A stretch of 64,000 nucleotides of DNA from Vibrio artabrorum (GCF_024347295.1 NZ_AP025458.1:1736001-1800000); one strand, 5' to 3'; counted from the first letter of the stretch, positions 29,115-39,533 are shown. Program-made: numbers and translations. The notes: generated by a model not told the origin, from the letters alone.

Positions 29115-30998
29115 TTAAAGCTTGAAGCGGCTAATTTCATTTTCTAGCTCATTAGATAGCTCAGAAAGCTGAGCAGCTTGTTCTGCGGCTTGATTCGCTT
29201 CGTCTGCTAGCTCGTTAGATACGTCACGGATTCCCTCAGTATTGCGAGTAATCTCAGACGTTACCGACGCTTGCTCTTCTGCAGCAGAAGCAATCTGTGT
29301 CGCCATGTCGCTAATACGCTCAACAGCAGCATGAATTTGCGTTAGGCTCGCCGCCGCTGAGTTCGCATCATCAACACTGGTCTCAGCAAGCGTACGGCTA
29401 TCATTCATAATGCTAACCGCTTTACCCGTTGTACCTTGTAGCAACTCAATCGTTTGTTGAATCTCTTGTGTTGAACCATGTGTACGTTGGCTCAGGACGC
29501 GAACTTCATCTGCAACAACAGCAAAGCCACGGCCTTGTTCGCCCGCTCGTGCCGCTTCAATAGCCGCATTCAGTGCAAGTAAGTTTGTTTGCTCAGCAAT
29601 GCCTTGAATGTTAGACAAAATAGCATTGATACTATTACCATGCTCTTCAAGCTCTAGAATCACATTCGTTGCGATTTGAACTTCTTGCGCAAGGTTTTGA
29701 ATTGAACTCTGAGTCTGTGTTACTTGACCCGCTCCATGCTCGCAAGCGCCAACGGCTTCAGAAGAGTTCTGTGCGGTATGGTCAGCGTTACCAGCAATCT
29801 CTTGTGTTGCTGCCGCCATTTCGTTAACGGCTGTTGCTACCATGTTGATCTCATCTTGTTGCATCTGGATTCGAGCGCTACGTTCTTCAGCTTGTGAAGC
29901 CGTTTGACGAGCTTGATTACCCAATGCAGCAGACACATCACTTAGCTTAATAACCATAGTATGCATATTGCCTACAAAACGGTTGAAGTTTTCAGCAAGC
30001 TTACCAATTTCGTCGTTACTCTTAGGCTCAAGGCGTTGAGTAAGATCCCCTTCTCCTGATGCAATTTCTTCAAGTGCGGCAGAGACACGATTTAGATCGC
30101 GGAATAGGAAGCTAACCAACCAAGATACCAACAAGATTACGATTAACGTAATTACAACCGCTGTTGTGATCAACTGAGTGAGCAACGCAGAGTGATTCGC
30201 TTCTTCTGTCGCTTTGTCCATATGAATCGCGAAGATCCAGTTAGTATTTGGCACTTTCGTAAAGTAAAGTAGTTTCTCAGCACCTTGCTCATTGATCGTC
30301 TCGATGCTGCCAGTGCGTAACGCATTTTCAATAGTCGACATTGAAATATCGTTTGAAAGCTGGCTAACAGGCTTGAGACTTAATGCTGAATTAGGATGTG
30401 CTAGAAATGTCCCGTCTGAGCTATCGATGAGCATTGCGTATGCATTGTCACCAACGTCTAAGCTGATTACATCATTAACTAATTGATCGATAAGTACATC
30501 AGCTCCGACAACACCAACGAGTTTACCATTATGATGTACAGGTTCTGCAATCGTAACGAGCAATGCTTTCGTGATCGCGTCTTGGTAAGCCGTTGTGATA
30601 ATTTGCTTACCCGCTGCATTTGCTTCTTGATACCAAGGACGTTGACGAGGATCGTAATCTGCACGATTACGTTCAGGGTGTGAACGGTACATTCCACCTT
30701 CTGGAGTACCTAAAAAGATATCGTCAAAGCCACCCGCTATACGAGCCTGCTTAAGGAAAGGTACAACATCATCCTCTCTTGAAAAGTCATTAAATGCTGA
30801 CGCGATATTGGTGCGAATATCGACCCAGTTTTTAATACCTTCAGACGCGGCTTCTGATACGCTTTCTGCTCGCAGGTAGACACCATTGCGAGTTTGTTCA
30901 AATAATTGGTTGGCGGATAACCAAGTCAAGGCTGTTGCCATAACAACAACAGCAGATAAGCTTGCACCTATCAACTTCTGTTTGAGTGTTAGTTTCAT
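29115..30998 (-). CDS. Methyl-accepting chemotaxis protein with periplasmic Cache sensor
   Basis: A 627-residue chemoreceptor from the ATG at 30998 ([14 protein letters not shown]); a GTG 33 bases upstream has a better AGGG spacing but adds a polar stretch before the signal anchor. Membrane helix 1 is at about residues 8-26, then a double-Cache type periplasmic domain ([27 protein letters not shown]), helix 2 near 275-300, HAMP, and the cytoplasmic hairpin with [19 protein letters not shown]. The RPWY and GADV motifs fit the amino-acid binding dCache subgroup, but the ligand is not certain. No C-terminal CheR/CheB pentapeptide is visible. Confidence 0.93.
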   Translation of the reverse strand: MKLTLKQKLIGASLSAVVVMATALTWLSANQLFEQTRNGVYLRAESVSEAASEGIKNWVDIRTNIASAFNDFSREDDVVPFLKQARIAGGFDDIFLGTPEGGMYRSHPERNRADYDPRQRPWYQEANAAGKQIITTAYQDAITKALLVTIAEPVHHNGKLVGVVGADVLIDQLVNDVISLDVGDNAYAMLIDSSDGTFLAHPNSALSLKPVSQLSNDISMSTIENALRTGSIETINEQGAEKLLYFTKVPNTNWIFAIHMDKATEEANHSALLTQLITTAVVITLIVILLVSWLVSFLFRDLNRVSAALEEIASGEGDLTQRLEPKSNDEIGKLAENFNRFVGNMHTMVIKLSDVSAALGNQARQTASQAEERSARIQMQQDEINMVATAVNEMAAATQEIAGNADHTAQNSSEAVGACEHGAGQVTQTQSSIQNLAQEVQIATNVILELEEHGNSINAILSNIQGIAEQTNLLALNAAIEAARAGEQGRGFAVVADEVRVLSQRTHGSTQEIQQTIELLQGTTGKAVSIMNDSRTLAETSVDDANSAAASLTQIHAAVERISDMATQIASAAEEQASVTSEITRNTEGIRDVSNELADEANQAAEQAAQLSELSNELENEISRFKL

Positions 30999-31209
30999 TT
31001 TAGTATCACGAGTGGTGGAAAACTTGTGCACACTACCCTATAACCACTTTAAATTCGAGAAATTTCATAGCTTAACACCAGAATAGAATATCAAATTAAC
31101 CATAAGTTCAAGTTATGCCAATTTATTGTCACTCCGCCAAATTTAAGGCCACCATTAACATAAAACTATTACGCTATATTTTGGGTTTCACACCGTCAAT
31201 GAACAAAAA

Positions 31210-31237
31210 AAAGCAGGTGAGTTACCTCACCTGCTTT
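31210..31237 (-). terminator. Terminator of the BCCT transporter gene
   Basis: Perfect 12-base stem (AAAGCAGGTGAG / CTCACCTGCTTT) with a 4-base loop; minus strand ends in a run of seven Ts. Confidence 0.92.
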
Positions 31238-31292
31238 AGCATTATTGACCACTCGACCTCATCTATAACGCCGTCGACGTCATTTAGAGATG

Positions 31293-32864
31293 CTAGCGTT
31301 TTTCTGTACGCATCCCCATTAACAAACTCACGCACATCAGTAATAGAATGATGGTAAATGGCAACGCCGTTGAGATTGCACCGGCTTGCAAAGCTTGCAC
31401 CGCTTGAGTACCACCAACCCACAATAACGCAACAGCGATCGCACCTTCAAGAAAAGCCCAAAATACACGTTGAGGTACTGGAGTATCCACTTTACCACCA
31501 GCAGTAATACTATCGATTACTAATGAACCAGAATCAGAAGACGTAATAAAGAATACGAGAACTAAAACAACTGCAATCACAGATAACAGGGTGCCAAATG
31601 GTAGCGCATCAAACATTTGGAACATCGCTAACGACACATCAGTAAGACCATCTTGACCAAGCATACCAACATTATTCACAATTTGATCAATCGCCATACC
31701 ACCAAATACCGACATCCAAATGATAGTTACTGTTGTAGGAACAATTAGCACAGCAGTAATAAACTCACGAACAGTACGACCTCTAGAAACACGAGCGATA
31801 AACATCCCCACAAATGGCGACCATGAAATCCACCAAGCCCAGTAGAATACCGTCCAGCCGTGCATCCAAACTTCATCTTCACGACCATAAGGATTGCTCA
31901 AAGGAATGATATTCTCGATGTAAGCCATCACCGTTGTAGGGATTGTACCCAAAGTAACAGCATAACCAATAAGCGCGACTAGAATCAGTAGCAAGAAAGC
32001 CACGAGCATGTTGATATTACTGATAACTTTAACGCCACCATCAATACCACGCATAACGGATACCACGGCAAGCAAAGTAACAACGACGATAACAATAATT
32101 TGCAGCCCTAGTCCCGCTTCAATGCCGAATACATGATGAATACCACTTGCTGCTTGTTGCGCCCCTAAGCCCAGCGAGGTAGCCAAACCAAAGAGGGTCG
32201 CCAATACCGCTAAAATATCCACGATATGCCCAGCCCAACCCCAAGCTCTATCACCTAAGATAGGGTAAAAGATAGAACGAATCGAAAGAGGTAAACCTTT
32301 ATTATAAGAGAAGAACGCAAGCGAAAGTGCGACTACGCCATAAATAGCCCAAGGATGTAAACCCCAGTGATACATAGTTGCACCCAATGCTACTTTGGCC
32401 GCTTCCGGAGTGAACGCTTCCACATTTAGTGGCGTCTCATACCAACCGGTGTAGTATGCAGCGGGCTCTGCAACACTCCAAAACATCAAGCCAATACCCA
32501 TCCCTGCGGCAAACAGCATCGATAGCCAAGATATGTATGAGTAATCTGCCGTCGCATCAACACCACCAAGGCGGATTTTACCATACGGAGAAACAATCAA
32601 ACCTAAGGAGAAAATAACGAAGATATTTCCTGACCAAATAAAAAGCCAATCAAATGAATTGATAATCTGACCTTTCACACTATCAAGAGCTGCTTTTGCT
32701 GAGGCGGTATCTGTAATCAGAACACCGATCAAAAATAGAGCAATGAGTCCTGCACTAATTCCAAATACTGGGTTATGAACATCGAACCCCCACTTCTGGA
32801 CGTTATCTTGACCAACAGTGTAATCTGTACTGTCAATACTGTATTTATCTATACCTTTAGTCAT
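31293..32864 (-). CDS. BCCT family betaine/choline/carnitine transporter
   Basis: A 523-residue carrier with twelve hydrophobic segments. Family marks are AAGMGIGLMFW (about residues 119-129) and WTVFYWAWWISWSPFVGMFI with the following ARVSRGRTVREF. The glycine-rich GMGIG helix is the pattern in sodium-coupled betaine carriers such as BetP; a proton-type carrier would differ there, so sodium coupling with betaine or a related osmolyte is the likely mode. The N-terminal extension of about 30 residues is polar, with no long charged C-terminal tail like the BetP osmosensor. It is monocistronic. Several paralogues are usual in vibrios, so no specific bcct number is given. Confidence 0.9.
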   Translation of the reverse strand: MTKGIDKYSIDSTDYTVGQDNVQKWGFDVHNPVFGISAGLIALFLIGVLITDTASAKAALDSVKGQIINSFDWLFIWSGNIFVIFSLGLIVSPYGKIRLGGVDATADYSYISWLSMLFAAGMGIGLMFWSVAEPAAYYTGWYETPLNVEAFTPEAAKVALGATMYHWGLHPWAIYGVVALSLAFFSYNKGLPLSIRSIFYPILGDRAWGWAGHIVDILAVLATLFGLATSLGLGAQQAASGIHHVFGIEAGLGLQIIVIVVVTLLAVVSVMRGIDGGVKVISNINMLVAFLLLILVALIGYAVTLGTIPTTVMAYIENIIPLSNPYGREDEVWMHGWTVFYWAWWISWSPFVGMFIARVSRGRTVREFITAVLIVPTTVTIIWMSVFGGMAIDQIVNNVGMLGQDGLTDVSLAMFQMFDALPFGTLLSVIAVVLVLVFFITSSDSGSLVIDSITAGGKVDTPVPQRVFWAFLEGAIAVALLWVGGTQAVQALQAGAISTALPFTIILLLMCVSLLMGMRTEKR

Positions 32865-33276
32865 TATCCCTCTCTATGGAATATTACTAATATCCCTGAC
32901 TGACTTGTGACGAAATCACAAACTCTAACGTACTACTCAAGCAGTACAAGCTGTTGTCACTATAATTCAAACACTTGAATGCATGAAGTTTAGCAGGTTA
33001 ACTTATTACTTTCAGTAACCTCGAATCAGTTCGCTGAATTTTCAAACAAAAACAACCAAACCACCCAAATGAACGTACAAAAAACCATCATCTCAATAAA
33101 TTCATCATCCAATATTACTTTCAGCTCAAAGCATTTTACTATTTGATCTTCGAGCGTTGTTTATAATTCAACATAAGAGTGCACTGTAATGAAGCAGCAA
33201 GATATTAGGGAGAGCACGCACACTTCTGGGGCCGAATGTGAGTATGGATTAGCGGTCGCATGATCCGTCAGATACA
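32865..33276. other. Intergenic region, no gene found
   Basis: About 410 AT-rich bases upstream of the BCCT gene. It must contain that promoter, but I cannot assign operators. Confidence 0.45.
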
Positions 33277-33277
33277 A

Positions 33278-33300
33278 AAAAGCCTCGAAAATCGAGGCTT
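33278..33300 (-). terminator. Terminator of the lysine/alanine-rich protein gene
   Basis: AAGCCTCGA / TCGAGGCTT 9-base stem, loop AAA, T run on the minus strand. Confidence 0.9.
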
Positions 33301-33333
33301 AAAACTTAACAAAGCGAATGTCATTCCACAGGA

Positions 33334-33726
33334 CTAGATCGCTTTGTAGATAACCTTGTTACCGGTAAGCTGCTCTTTCGCTACCAAGTTTTCTTCAAGA
33401 AGTTTTTTCAATGCGCCTGTTGCCCATGAAGCGGCTTTCGCGTCTTCTTGACCAGCTGCTAGGCCAATACCTTTAGGGTTAATGCCTTCAGCATTGCTAA
33501 CAACGATGTCTAGAACTTGTTGTTGCTTAGGAGTCAGTGCGACGGCAACTTCTTTCGTTGCGGCTACTGTTTTCTCTACCGCTGGCTTTGCTGCTACAGT
33601 TTTTTCTGCTACAACTTTCTCTGCGACAGGCTTCGCTTTTTTCGGCGTTGCCACGGCTTTAACAACAGTCGCTTTCGTGCGTTTCTGCAGTTTAGCCTGC
33701 ACCTTACGCTTATGAGCAAGTCTCAT
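33334..33726 (-). CDS. Lysine/alanine-rich, probable DNA-binding protein (H1-like tail plus winged-helix-like domain)
   Basis: A 130-residue basic protein. Residues 1-60 are rich in K, A, V and P with short repeats (KPVAEKVVAEKTVAAKPAVEK is one stretch, quoted in parts: KPVAEKVV, AEKTVAAKPAVEKTVA), like the tails of bacterial histone-H1-like proteins. Residues 63-130 look like a small winged-helix fold: a helix LTPKQQQVLDIV, GINPKGIGLAAG, an AxxxxxGALKKLLEENLV helix, and a terminal wing LTGNKVIYKAI. Nucleoid binding is inferred from composition only. GGAGAAATATTCA precedes the start. It has its own terminator. Confidence 0.75.
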   Translation of the reverse strand: MRLAHKRKVQAKLQKRTKATVVKAVATPKKAKPVAEKVVAEKTVAAKPAVEKTVAATKEVAVALTPKQQQVLDIVVSNAEGINPKGIGLAAGQEDAKAASWATGALKKLLEENLVAKEQLTGNKVIYKAI

Positions 33727-33946
33727 TGAATATTTCTCCAGTTCACTGCTCTTTTCGCAGTGGTGAAAATTTGAAGCGCGATTTATACCAAAAAACAGGA
33801 GCTATTTGTAGAGTGAAGCGCCGAAAGTCGACGAAAAATACTGATATTGTCTACTAGCGTCTATTATTTAGGCATCAACTTATTAATTTAGGGTCATATA
33901 TACTGGTTATCCATCCAGAAAGAAATATGAAAAATTGGTGTTGCCT

Positions 33947-34744
33947 ATGGACACTCGTCACCTAACAAATATCTCTGTGCCTATCTTCACACGCTCGTTT
34001 CGAATGGTCGCCGTCATTTTAGGGTTTATTGTCTTGCTTATTGCCCTCTATAGCGACAACGCAAAATTACTGATCGTGGGTGCATTTTGCAGTATAGCTC
34101 TTCTGGGGGCGGGGTACTATTTAGTGTTGCGCAGCAGAGTCATGTTCACTCTCACTCCCACTCATTTTCAACAACATTTCTACAAAGGCGGTTGGGTTTT
34201 AAAATGGAGCAACATCCAGAAAATTGGCCTGTGTACTTACCAGCAAGAGGGATGGCATCAGCCGCTCCCTTGGGTGGGTATTAAAATCAAAGATTACTCA
34301 CCTTACCTCGATGCTATCTGTCCCAAAATTACTTGTGAATTATTACTGAGCCAACGCGCCCTTTTGTATCTAGGAGCCAAGCAAGCTGGCAAAGAGTCTC
34401 ACTTCGAAGATATGGTCCTCGATTCATCGCATTACCATGCGCGTTGCACTGACAGCGGATGTGTGGAGCTGAGCCAGCACAAAGAGTCGAATATCAAGGA
34501 CGTTGATGTCAATAATAACCAATCACAGGATAACCTTGATTCACCGAATGAAACGAACAGTCAAAACGCGGTGATTAAAGACTATTCAGGGCTGCAGGCG
34601 ATGCTTGCCAACAGGATGAAGTATCAACGGGGCTTCCACGGTTATGACATTTTCATATCAACTCATGACTTGAATATGAGTGGGGAAGAATTTGTTGGAC
34701 TGGCGCGACGCTACTTGGCTGCGGCTGAACATCTATCTGATTAA
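33947..34744 (+). CDS. DUF2982 family membrane protein
   Basis: A 265-residue protein with two membrane helices near the N-terminus (about residues 20-38 and 43-62), followed by a cytoplasmic domain with WSNIQKIGLCTYQQEGWHQ and PWVGIKIKDY, and a C-terminal LMISTHDLN-like segment (FISTHDLNMSGEEF). The region 175-210 is polar and low complexity. I use the ATG at 33947; a TTG four codons upstream is possible. The family is restricted to vibrios and relatives and has no known function; the first domain is PH-like in pattern. Confidence 0.75.
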   Translation: MDTRHLTNISVPIFTRSFRMVAVILGFIVLLIALYSDNAKLLIVGAFCSIALLGAGYYLVLRSRVMFTLTPTHFQQHFYKGGWVLKWSNIQKIGLCTYQQEGWHQPLPWVGIKIKDYSPYLDAICPKITCELLLSQRALLYLGAKQAGKESHFEDMVLDSSHYHARCTDSGCVELSQHKESNIKDVDVNNNQSQDNLDSPNETNSQNAVIKDYSGLQAMLANRMKYQRGFHGYDIFISTHDLNMSGEEFVGLARRYLAAAEHLSD

Positions 34745-34819
34745 AGCCAACACGTTTAAAATTAAAGCGTTAGGTTTAAATAAACGAAAACTTGAGATTA
34801 AAACAAACACGCAATAAAA

Positions 34820-34850
34820 AAGCTTAACTTTCAGAACACAAGCTAAGCTT
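34820..34850 (-). terminator. Terminator of ycbL
   Basis: AAGCTTA / TAAGCTT arms extended by imperfect inner pairs; six Ts follow on the minus strand. Confidence 0.65.
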
Positions 34851-34900
34851 CATTTCAATTAATCACAACACGAATAATCGTATGTCAATCAAAGGCTTAA

Positions 34901-35554
34901 TCAGTATAGAGGCATTTCGTCCGCTACGAACGGATTTGATGCGCGCTCGCGACCAAATGTCGATTCAGGACCATGGCCAGGAACAAAGGTTACGTCATTG
35001 CCTAGTGGCCAAAGCTTAGTTTTGATTGAATCGATCAGCGTGTTGAAATCACCTTGAGGGAAGTCAGCACGACCAATTGCGCCGTTAAACAGTACATCAC
35101 CGACAAAAGCGAGACGTGCTTGCTCACTGTAAAGCACAACGTGACCTGGAGTATGGCCCGGAGTGTGAATCACATCGATGACTTGATTACCAAACGTCAC
35201 TTTGTCACCTTCTTCTAACCAAGTATTCGGTTCGAAAGCTTTACACAGTGGGAACCCAAACATTTGGCTTTGATTCTCTAGACCTTGAAGCCAAAAGTTA
35301 TCCGCCTTATGGGGACCAACAATATTGACTTTCAAGATCTCAGCAAGTGGTACCGTGCCGCCAACGTGATCTAGGTGACCGTGCGTCAATACCAAGTCCA
35401 CCACTTTAACACCTAGCTCTTCAATGATCGCGGCTAGTTGCTGAATATCACCACCGGGATCGACAACAATGCCTTCCATGGTTTCATCACACCACACAAT
35501 CGAGCAGTTTTGAGAAAATGACGTTACAGGTACAACTTGATACTTAAGAGACAT
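34901..35554 (-). CDS. ycbL: Metallo-beta-lactamase fold hydrolase, YcbL-like
   Basis: A 217-residue type II glyoxalase-like hydrolase. The metal-binding THGHLDHVGG motif is near residues 55-64, GHTPGHVVLY near 130 and the C-terminal PGHGPEST supply the remaining ligands. Length is that of YcbL, which lacks the C-terminal substrate domain of full glyoxalase II. Start at the ATG at 35554 with AAGG upstream. In E. coli ycbB-ycbK-ycbL form a cluster; the same order appears here on the minus strand. Its physiological substrate is uncertain; S-lactoylglutathione is turned over by the Salmonella protein. Confidence 0.9.
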   Translation of the reverse strand: MSLKYQVVPVTSFSQNCSIVWCDETMEGIVVDPGGDIQQLAAIIEELGVKVVDLVLTHGHLDHVGGTVPLAEILKVNIVGPHKADNFWLQGLENQSQMFGFPLCKAFEPNTWLEEGDKVTFGNQVIDVIHTPGHTPGHVVLYSEQARLAFVGDVLFNGAIGRADFPQGDFNTLIDSIKTKLWPLGNDVTFVPGHGPESTFGRERASNPFVADEMPLY

Positions 35555-35752
35555 ACACAAACCTTAGAGAGCGAATCTGGTTTACAACATAGAATATCAC
35601 TTTGCTATTGGAAACAAGCCAAGCTATTGGTGATAAATCAGATTATTAAAGCAAACCGAATTATTAGGACAAACTGAAATTGGAGCAAACTATGACATTG
35701 GATGTCTACTTTGACAAGTGCCTACCGATTTGTATAGGAACCCGGCCCTGAT

Positions 35753-36301
35753 CTACCAGCTGCGAACTGGACCAGTATCAATATGGATAAAGTTGCTACG
35801 CGCATAATAGCCCACACCGCCTGCGTTCAAGCTTTTGGCTACGTCTCTTAATTCCTTTAGATTAACGCCATCAATACGGAAATCGATCGCTCTACCCAAC
35901 ATATGGTAGCTCTTTTTCGCAACACCATTCGACTTAGCACGTAACGCTTCATTTGTCGCTGGAGAGCGGTAACCTGAAATGATCTGAACTTCTTTTTGAA
36001 TACCTAAAGCATTTTGAATTTGAGTGATCTGGTCAAACAATTTCTTGTCCATTGGGTGAATTTCATTACGACGGAAATCTCGACACAGTTTGCTTAGTCG
36101 AGCCATCTCATCACCCACATAATGAGTGCCATCGAAATAGCAGGTTTCTAATCTTTCACCTGTGTGTAGATTGTTCATACTGATCGTTCTTAGTTTATCT
36201 GGGTATGAAGCAAAAGCGATAGAAGGCGTGAATGAGGCGACAACAGCGGTGCCACCAGCGTAAGTCAGAAACTGACGGCGAGAAAATAAACCTTGAGACA
36301 T
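35753..36301 (-). CDS. ycbK: YcbK-like DUF882 peptidase M15 family, Tat-exported
   Basis: A 182-residue exported protein. The N-terminus SRRQFLTYAGG carries a twin-arginine motif (residues 7-8) followed by a hydrophobic stretch and AFASYP, a likely signal peptidase site. The mature part shows ISGYRSPATNEALR, SYHMLGRAIDFRIDG and HIDTGPVRSW, the zinc ligands (H, D, H) of the M15A peptidase fold. Start at the ATG at 36301; a longer frame adds 24 residues without sense. It lies between ldtD and ycbL, so a role in trimming or remodelling peptidoglycan is likely but not proven. Confidence 0.88.
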   Translation of the reverse strand: MSQGLFSRRQFLTYAGGTAVVASFTPSIAFASYPDKLRTISMNNLHTGERLETCYFDGTHYVGDEMARLSKLCRDFRRNEIHPMDKKLFDQITQIQNALGIQKEVQIISGYRSPATNEALRAKSNGVAKKSYHMLGRAIDFRIDGVNLKELRDVAKSLNAGGVGYYARSNFIHIDTGPVRSW

Positions 36302-36488
36302 ACAGCAACAAAACCCGTTAAATCGAACAAAAAATGCACGATACATAATGTCATTTGCTGCGTCAACGTACAAAACATTTCAAAAAGGTTAGTATTTGTA
36401 ACCTTTACACGGTTAGTTATTGATACACATTATAATTTTATCAATAGAAACTGGAGTGTCATTTTTTGGTCAAGATCACCATTATTGA

Positions 36489-38027
36489 TTATCCCCCCTC
36501 TTTATCGTAGTGGTAAATATCGCCACGGTACTGTATCCCTCCTTCTTCAAACAACACCGTTTGATAAATGATGTGTACTGGAATCCGCTCCTTCAGACGA
36601 ACCTTTGTATTCGGAGCGAGGTCATCATTTGGTTTCGGTACCTTCCTTACTTTGGTGGCAAACAACAACTCAGCCAGCTCTTCTGCATGCTCAACACGTA
36701 TGCAACCTGAGCTATAAGCACGAAAATCGTCATTAAACAGACCTTTACTGGGAGTATCGTGAAGATAGATCGCACGTGCATTGGGCGTGTTGAATTTATA
36801 CAGCCCTAATGCATTACCAGAGCCGGCCCTTTGACGCATTCGATACGGGAACGAATTGAAATTGATGGTTTGCCAATTGATCTCTTTCGTGTCGACGGTT
36901 TTCGTAGAGCGCCAACCATCTATCACTTGGAAATTATGTGTATCAAGATAGCTTGCATCCTCTTTTACCTTAGGCAAAATGTCCTTGACCATGATTTTCC
37001 ATGGCACATTCCAAGTCGGGTTTAGAATAACCGAATCGAGTTTAACCTCTAATAGTGGGGTTTTTCGCGACTTTCTGCCTACCACGACTTTGGACTCAAA
37101 CACCTCTTCACCATCTTCCCAATACTTCAGGTCAAAACCGGGAACGTTGACAACGATCAGAGAATCTCTTTCTCTCGGCCACAAGCGAACACGTTCTGCG
37201 TTCAGAGCCAAAGAGCTCAACCGATCATCAAAACCCATATTGATCCATTTGATCGTATCTGGCCCGATGATCCCGTCATCCGTAAGACCATGCATGCGTT
37301 GGAAAGATTTAATCGCCGTTTGAAGATCACGATCGAACTCAGGGGAATCGAGCGCGATCATCGAGGTATCAACGCCGACCAAGGCAATACGCTCAACCAA
37401 AGTCACTTTGTCTGAAAGCTTATCACCCAAACGTTTTAAGCTTTTCTGCCGATATTGTTCAACATCCATCTTAGACGCGGTGTTTAAAACAGAATAGGTC
37501 GCTTTAAATCGGTCAAAGTCTCCAACCGGTGGTGCGTAAGACAGTACCATCTCCAATAGATAATCATTGGCAACACTACTTTTTAGTCTCATGAGAATAT
37601 GAGGTGAAGGTGCAGGCAGTTTAGAGTGTAACTGACCTGAGAAGTACCACGCCTTACCGGCTATTGGTGCACTCTCAACGTAACTCAGATAATAGATGAA
37701 GGTATCGGTGAGTAATATATCCAACTCTTGCCACTGCTTACGAGATTGATACTGACGGATCTGCCTGAGCTGTCGTTCAAAAAGCGGTGCCATCTGCGCT
37801 TGTTCTAGAAGCGACAATTGGAATTCAAACGCCTTAACAAGCTCAGGAGAGTCCCACAAAATAGGCAACGAAGAGTCTTGATAAATACTCTGAGTGAGTT
37901 CTGGATAAATCAGCATAAAAGAGAGTTCTGAATCAGCCGGAATAAATCGGTCCTTGTCAGAACTCGTGTAGCCCCATGTATGCACAGAAACTAAAACTAG
38001 CAATCCACAGAAGTATTTCGCGAACAT
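36489..38027 (-). CDS. ldtD: L,D-transpeptidase (YcbB/LdtD type)
   Basis: A 512-residue periplasmic enzyme. The ATG at 38027 has GGAG six bases upstream and begins a signal peptide (MFAKYFCGLLVLVSVHTWG). An N-terminal domain is followed by a PG-binding domain (AIKSFQRMHGLTDDGIIGP) and the YkuD catalytic domain, which ends in a conserved HDTPSKGLFN and SSGCIRVEHA with the nucleophile cysteine. The length, unlike short LdtA-C types, is that of YcbB. It makes 3-3 cross-links in peptidoglycan and can give beta-lactam tolerance in E. coli. It is first of a three-gene group with ycbK and ycbL. Confidence 0.92.
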   Translation of the reverse strand: MFAKYFCGLLVLVSVHTWGYTSSDKDRFIPADSELSFMLIYPELTQSIYQDSSLPILWDSPELVKAFEFQLSLLEQAQMAPLFERQLRQIRQYQSRKQWQELDILLTDTFIYYLSYVESAPIAGKAWYFSGQLHSKLPAPSPHILMRLKSSVANDYLLEMVLSYAPPVGDFDRFKATYSVLNTASKMDVEQYRQKSLKRLGDKLSDKVTLVERIALVGVDTSMIALDSPEFDRDLQTAIKSFQRMHGLTDDGIIGPDTIKWINMGFDDRLSSLALNAERVRLWPRERDSLIVVNVPGFDLKYWEDGEEVFESKVVVGRKSRKTPLLEVKLDSVILNPTWNVPWKIMVKDILPKVKEDASYLDTHNFQVIDGWRSTKTVDTKEINWQTINFNSFPYRMRQRAGSGNALGLYKFNTPNARAIYLHDTPSKGLFNDDFRAYSSGCIRVEHAEELAELLFATKVRKVPKPNDDLAPNTKVRLKERIPVHIIYQTVLFEEGGIQYRGDIYHYDKEGG

Positions 38028-38199
38028 GCTTAACTCCATCACCAACCATCCAATAAGTATGGCAAAGAAATAGGAGTAAGCGTGTTATTTTTAAGCGGCT
38101 TTAAAAATCAGATTGAACTCCAACGGTTAACCCACTGGACCAATAATTGCGGACTGGATTTTTCATAAGGCTTGGGTTGAGCACAACAAAGTAGGCGAA

Positions 38200-38796
38200 T
38201 CAAATATCCAGGTTGTGCTTACCGTGTGAGACTTTCGCCCTTAGGTAGCTTTCGTTACCCGACTTAATATGAGCGGAGGTATTCACGACTTCTTCAATCT
38301 CAATACCAAAGGATTTCAGCTCGTTGATCTTTTTAGGGTTGTTGGTTACTAAACGAATTTTCGTGGTCCCTAAAGCGCGTAGCATTTCTGCTGCTTCCGT
38401 AAAATCACGTAAATCGTCGCCAAAACCAAGATGGTTATTCGCTTCGTAGGTATTCATACCTTCGCTTTGCAGACGGTACGCATCGATTTTATTATACAGA
38501 CCAATACCACGACCTTCTTGACGCAAGTACAAAATTATCCCACCGGTTTCGCCCATCATTCTAATGGTTTCATCGAGCTGCTCGCCGCAATCGCATCGAG
38601 ACGAATGGAAAACATCACCAGTAAGGCATTCAGAATGCATACGAACAAGGGGTATGTCTTGTGTCTTATCTGCGGACTTAAATATCACAGCAACATGCTC
38701 TTTATCTGTTTTCAACCCACGAAAAGACAGCAGCTCAGCATCAATGCTGCTTGTTGCTCCAACTTTAAAATCTATTCTGGCACGCACTTCCGCCAT
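38200..38796 (-). CDS. ribA: GTP cyclohydrolase II
   Basis: A 198-residue stand-alone GTP cyclohydrolase II, first enzyme of riboflavin synthesis. The zinc cysteines are in [20 protein letters not shown], the catalytic [10 protein letters not shown] follows and the C-terminal VTNNPKKI is typical. The start at 38796 ([10 protein letters not shown]) is preferred over an ATG eight codons upstream because the family starts here. No FMN riboswitch is visible in the short leader. Confidence 0.95.
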   Translation of the reverse strand: MAEVRARIDFKVGATSSIDAELLSFRGLKTDKEHVAVIFKSADKTQDIPLVRMHSECLTGDVFHSSRCDCGEQLDETIRMMGETGGIILYLRQEGRGIGLYNKIDAYRLQSEGMNTYEANNHLGFGDDLRDFTEAAEMLRALGTTKIRLVTNNPKKINELKSFGIEIEEVVNTSAHIKSGNESYLRAKVSHGKHNLDI

Positions 38797-38968
38797 AGCT
38801 ATACTCACTTGAAAATTCATTTTATTTAACGATACTACATGATATCTCTAGGCAATATTTTGTAGCAAACTATCTAATGATAGACACTATGAGGCTGTTA
38901 ACCATTTTTTTCAAGGTTGACCGCGCACAAATTGTTATATTATAACAATAATTTTTCAGGTAAGAAAA

Positions 38969-38999
38969 AACCCCACATTGAAATAGTCAATATGGGGTT
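38969..38999 (-). terminator. Terminator of the 58-residue protein gene
   Basis: AACCCCACATTG / CAATATGGGGTT stem with one mismatch, 7-base loop and a minus-strand T run. Confidence 0.8.
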
Positions 39000-39043
39000 A
39001 TAAATTAATCATTTACGCTTAAAAGAACACTTGTACAGAACGA

Positions 39044-39220
39044 TTAACTTGTTTGAGTTCGCTTCCAAATCACAAGTTGAACCCAAGCGTTCTCTAATTC
39101 TGCCAACTCTTCAGGAGTAAGAGTCGAAATGCTCGACTTAGCACTGTATTTTTCTGCCCAGTTATCAGATTGGACATGAGTATGGAACTCTTTTTTTAAA
39201 TTTAAGATTACCTTGTCCAT
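39044..39220 (-). CDS. Small soluble protein of 58 residues, function unknown
   Basis: A short open frame with strong coding features. It starts MDKVILNLKKEFHTHVQ, is preceded by AAGGA with 7 bases spacing, and is followed by a hairpin terminator. The composition is balanced and mostly helical, with a patch TLTPEELAELENAWVQLVIW near the end and a charged surface; no signal or membrane segment. I do not recognise a family. A role cannot be inferred from the neighbours ribA and the rhodanese. Confidence 0.8.
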   Translation of the reverse strand: MDKVILNLKKEFHTHVQSDNWAEKYSAKSSISTLTPEELAELENAWVQLVIWKRTQTS

Positions 39221-39533
39221 AAATACATCCTTATATAACAGTGCTTAGCCTTAACAATCTTTTATATGGTACAAAATACAGGTCAATTGGTAAACAGCAA
39301 TACGTCATTTTTATGACTTCTTTCCAATATTCTAATGATAAAGATATAAATAGTTGATTCAAGATCAACAGATCAATAATTTGAACTATTTCAATTTTAA
39401 GTTGAAGGACGTCGATATATATCTGAATAGAGAATACTGGCTTAATGGGATAGAACAGGATTAAGAAAAGGCCACACCATTCCACCCATTTGATGTTTGC
39501 CCTTTTCACCCAACAGCACTTTAAGGAACCACA
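39221..39533. other. Intergenic region, no gene found
   Basis: About 310 AT-rich bases holding the divergent promoters of the 58-residue protein and the rhodanese. I see nothing else in it. Confidence 0.4.

Noticed and set aside
34901..38027. The ycbL-ycbK-ldtD run as a novel cell-wall system
   Set aside because: The same three-gene order is well known in E. coli.
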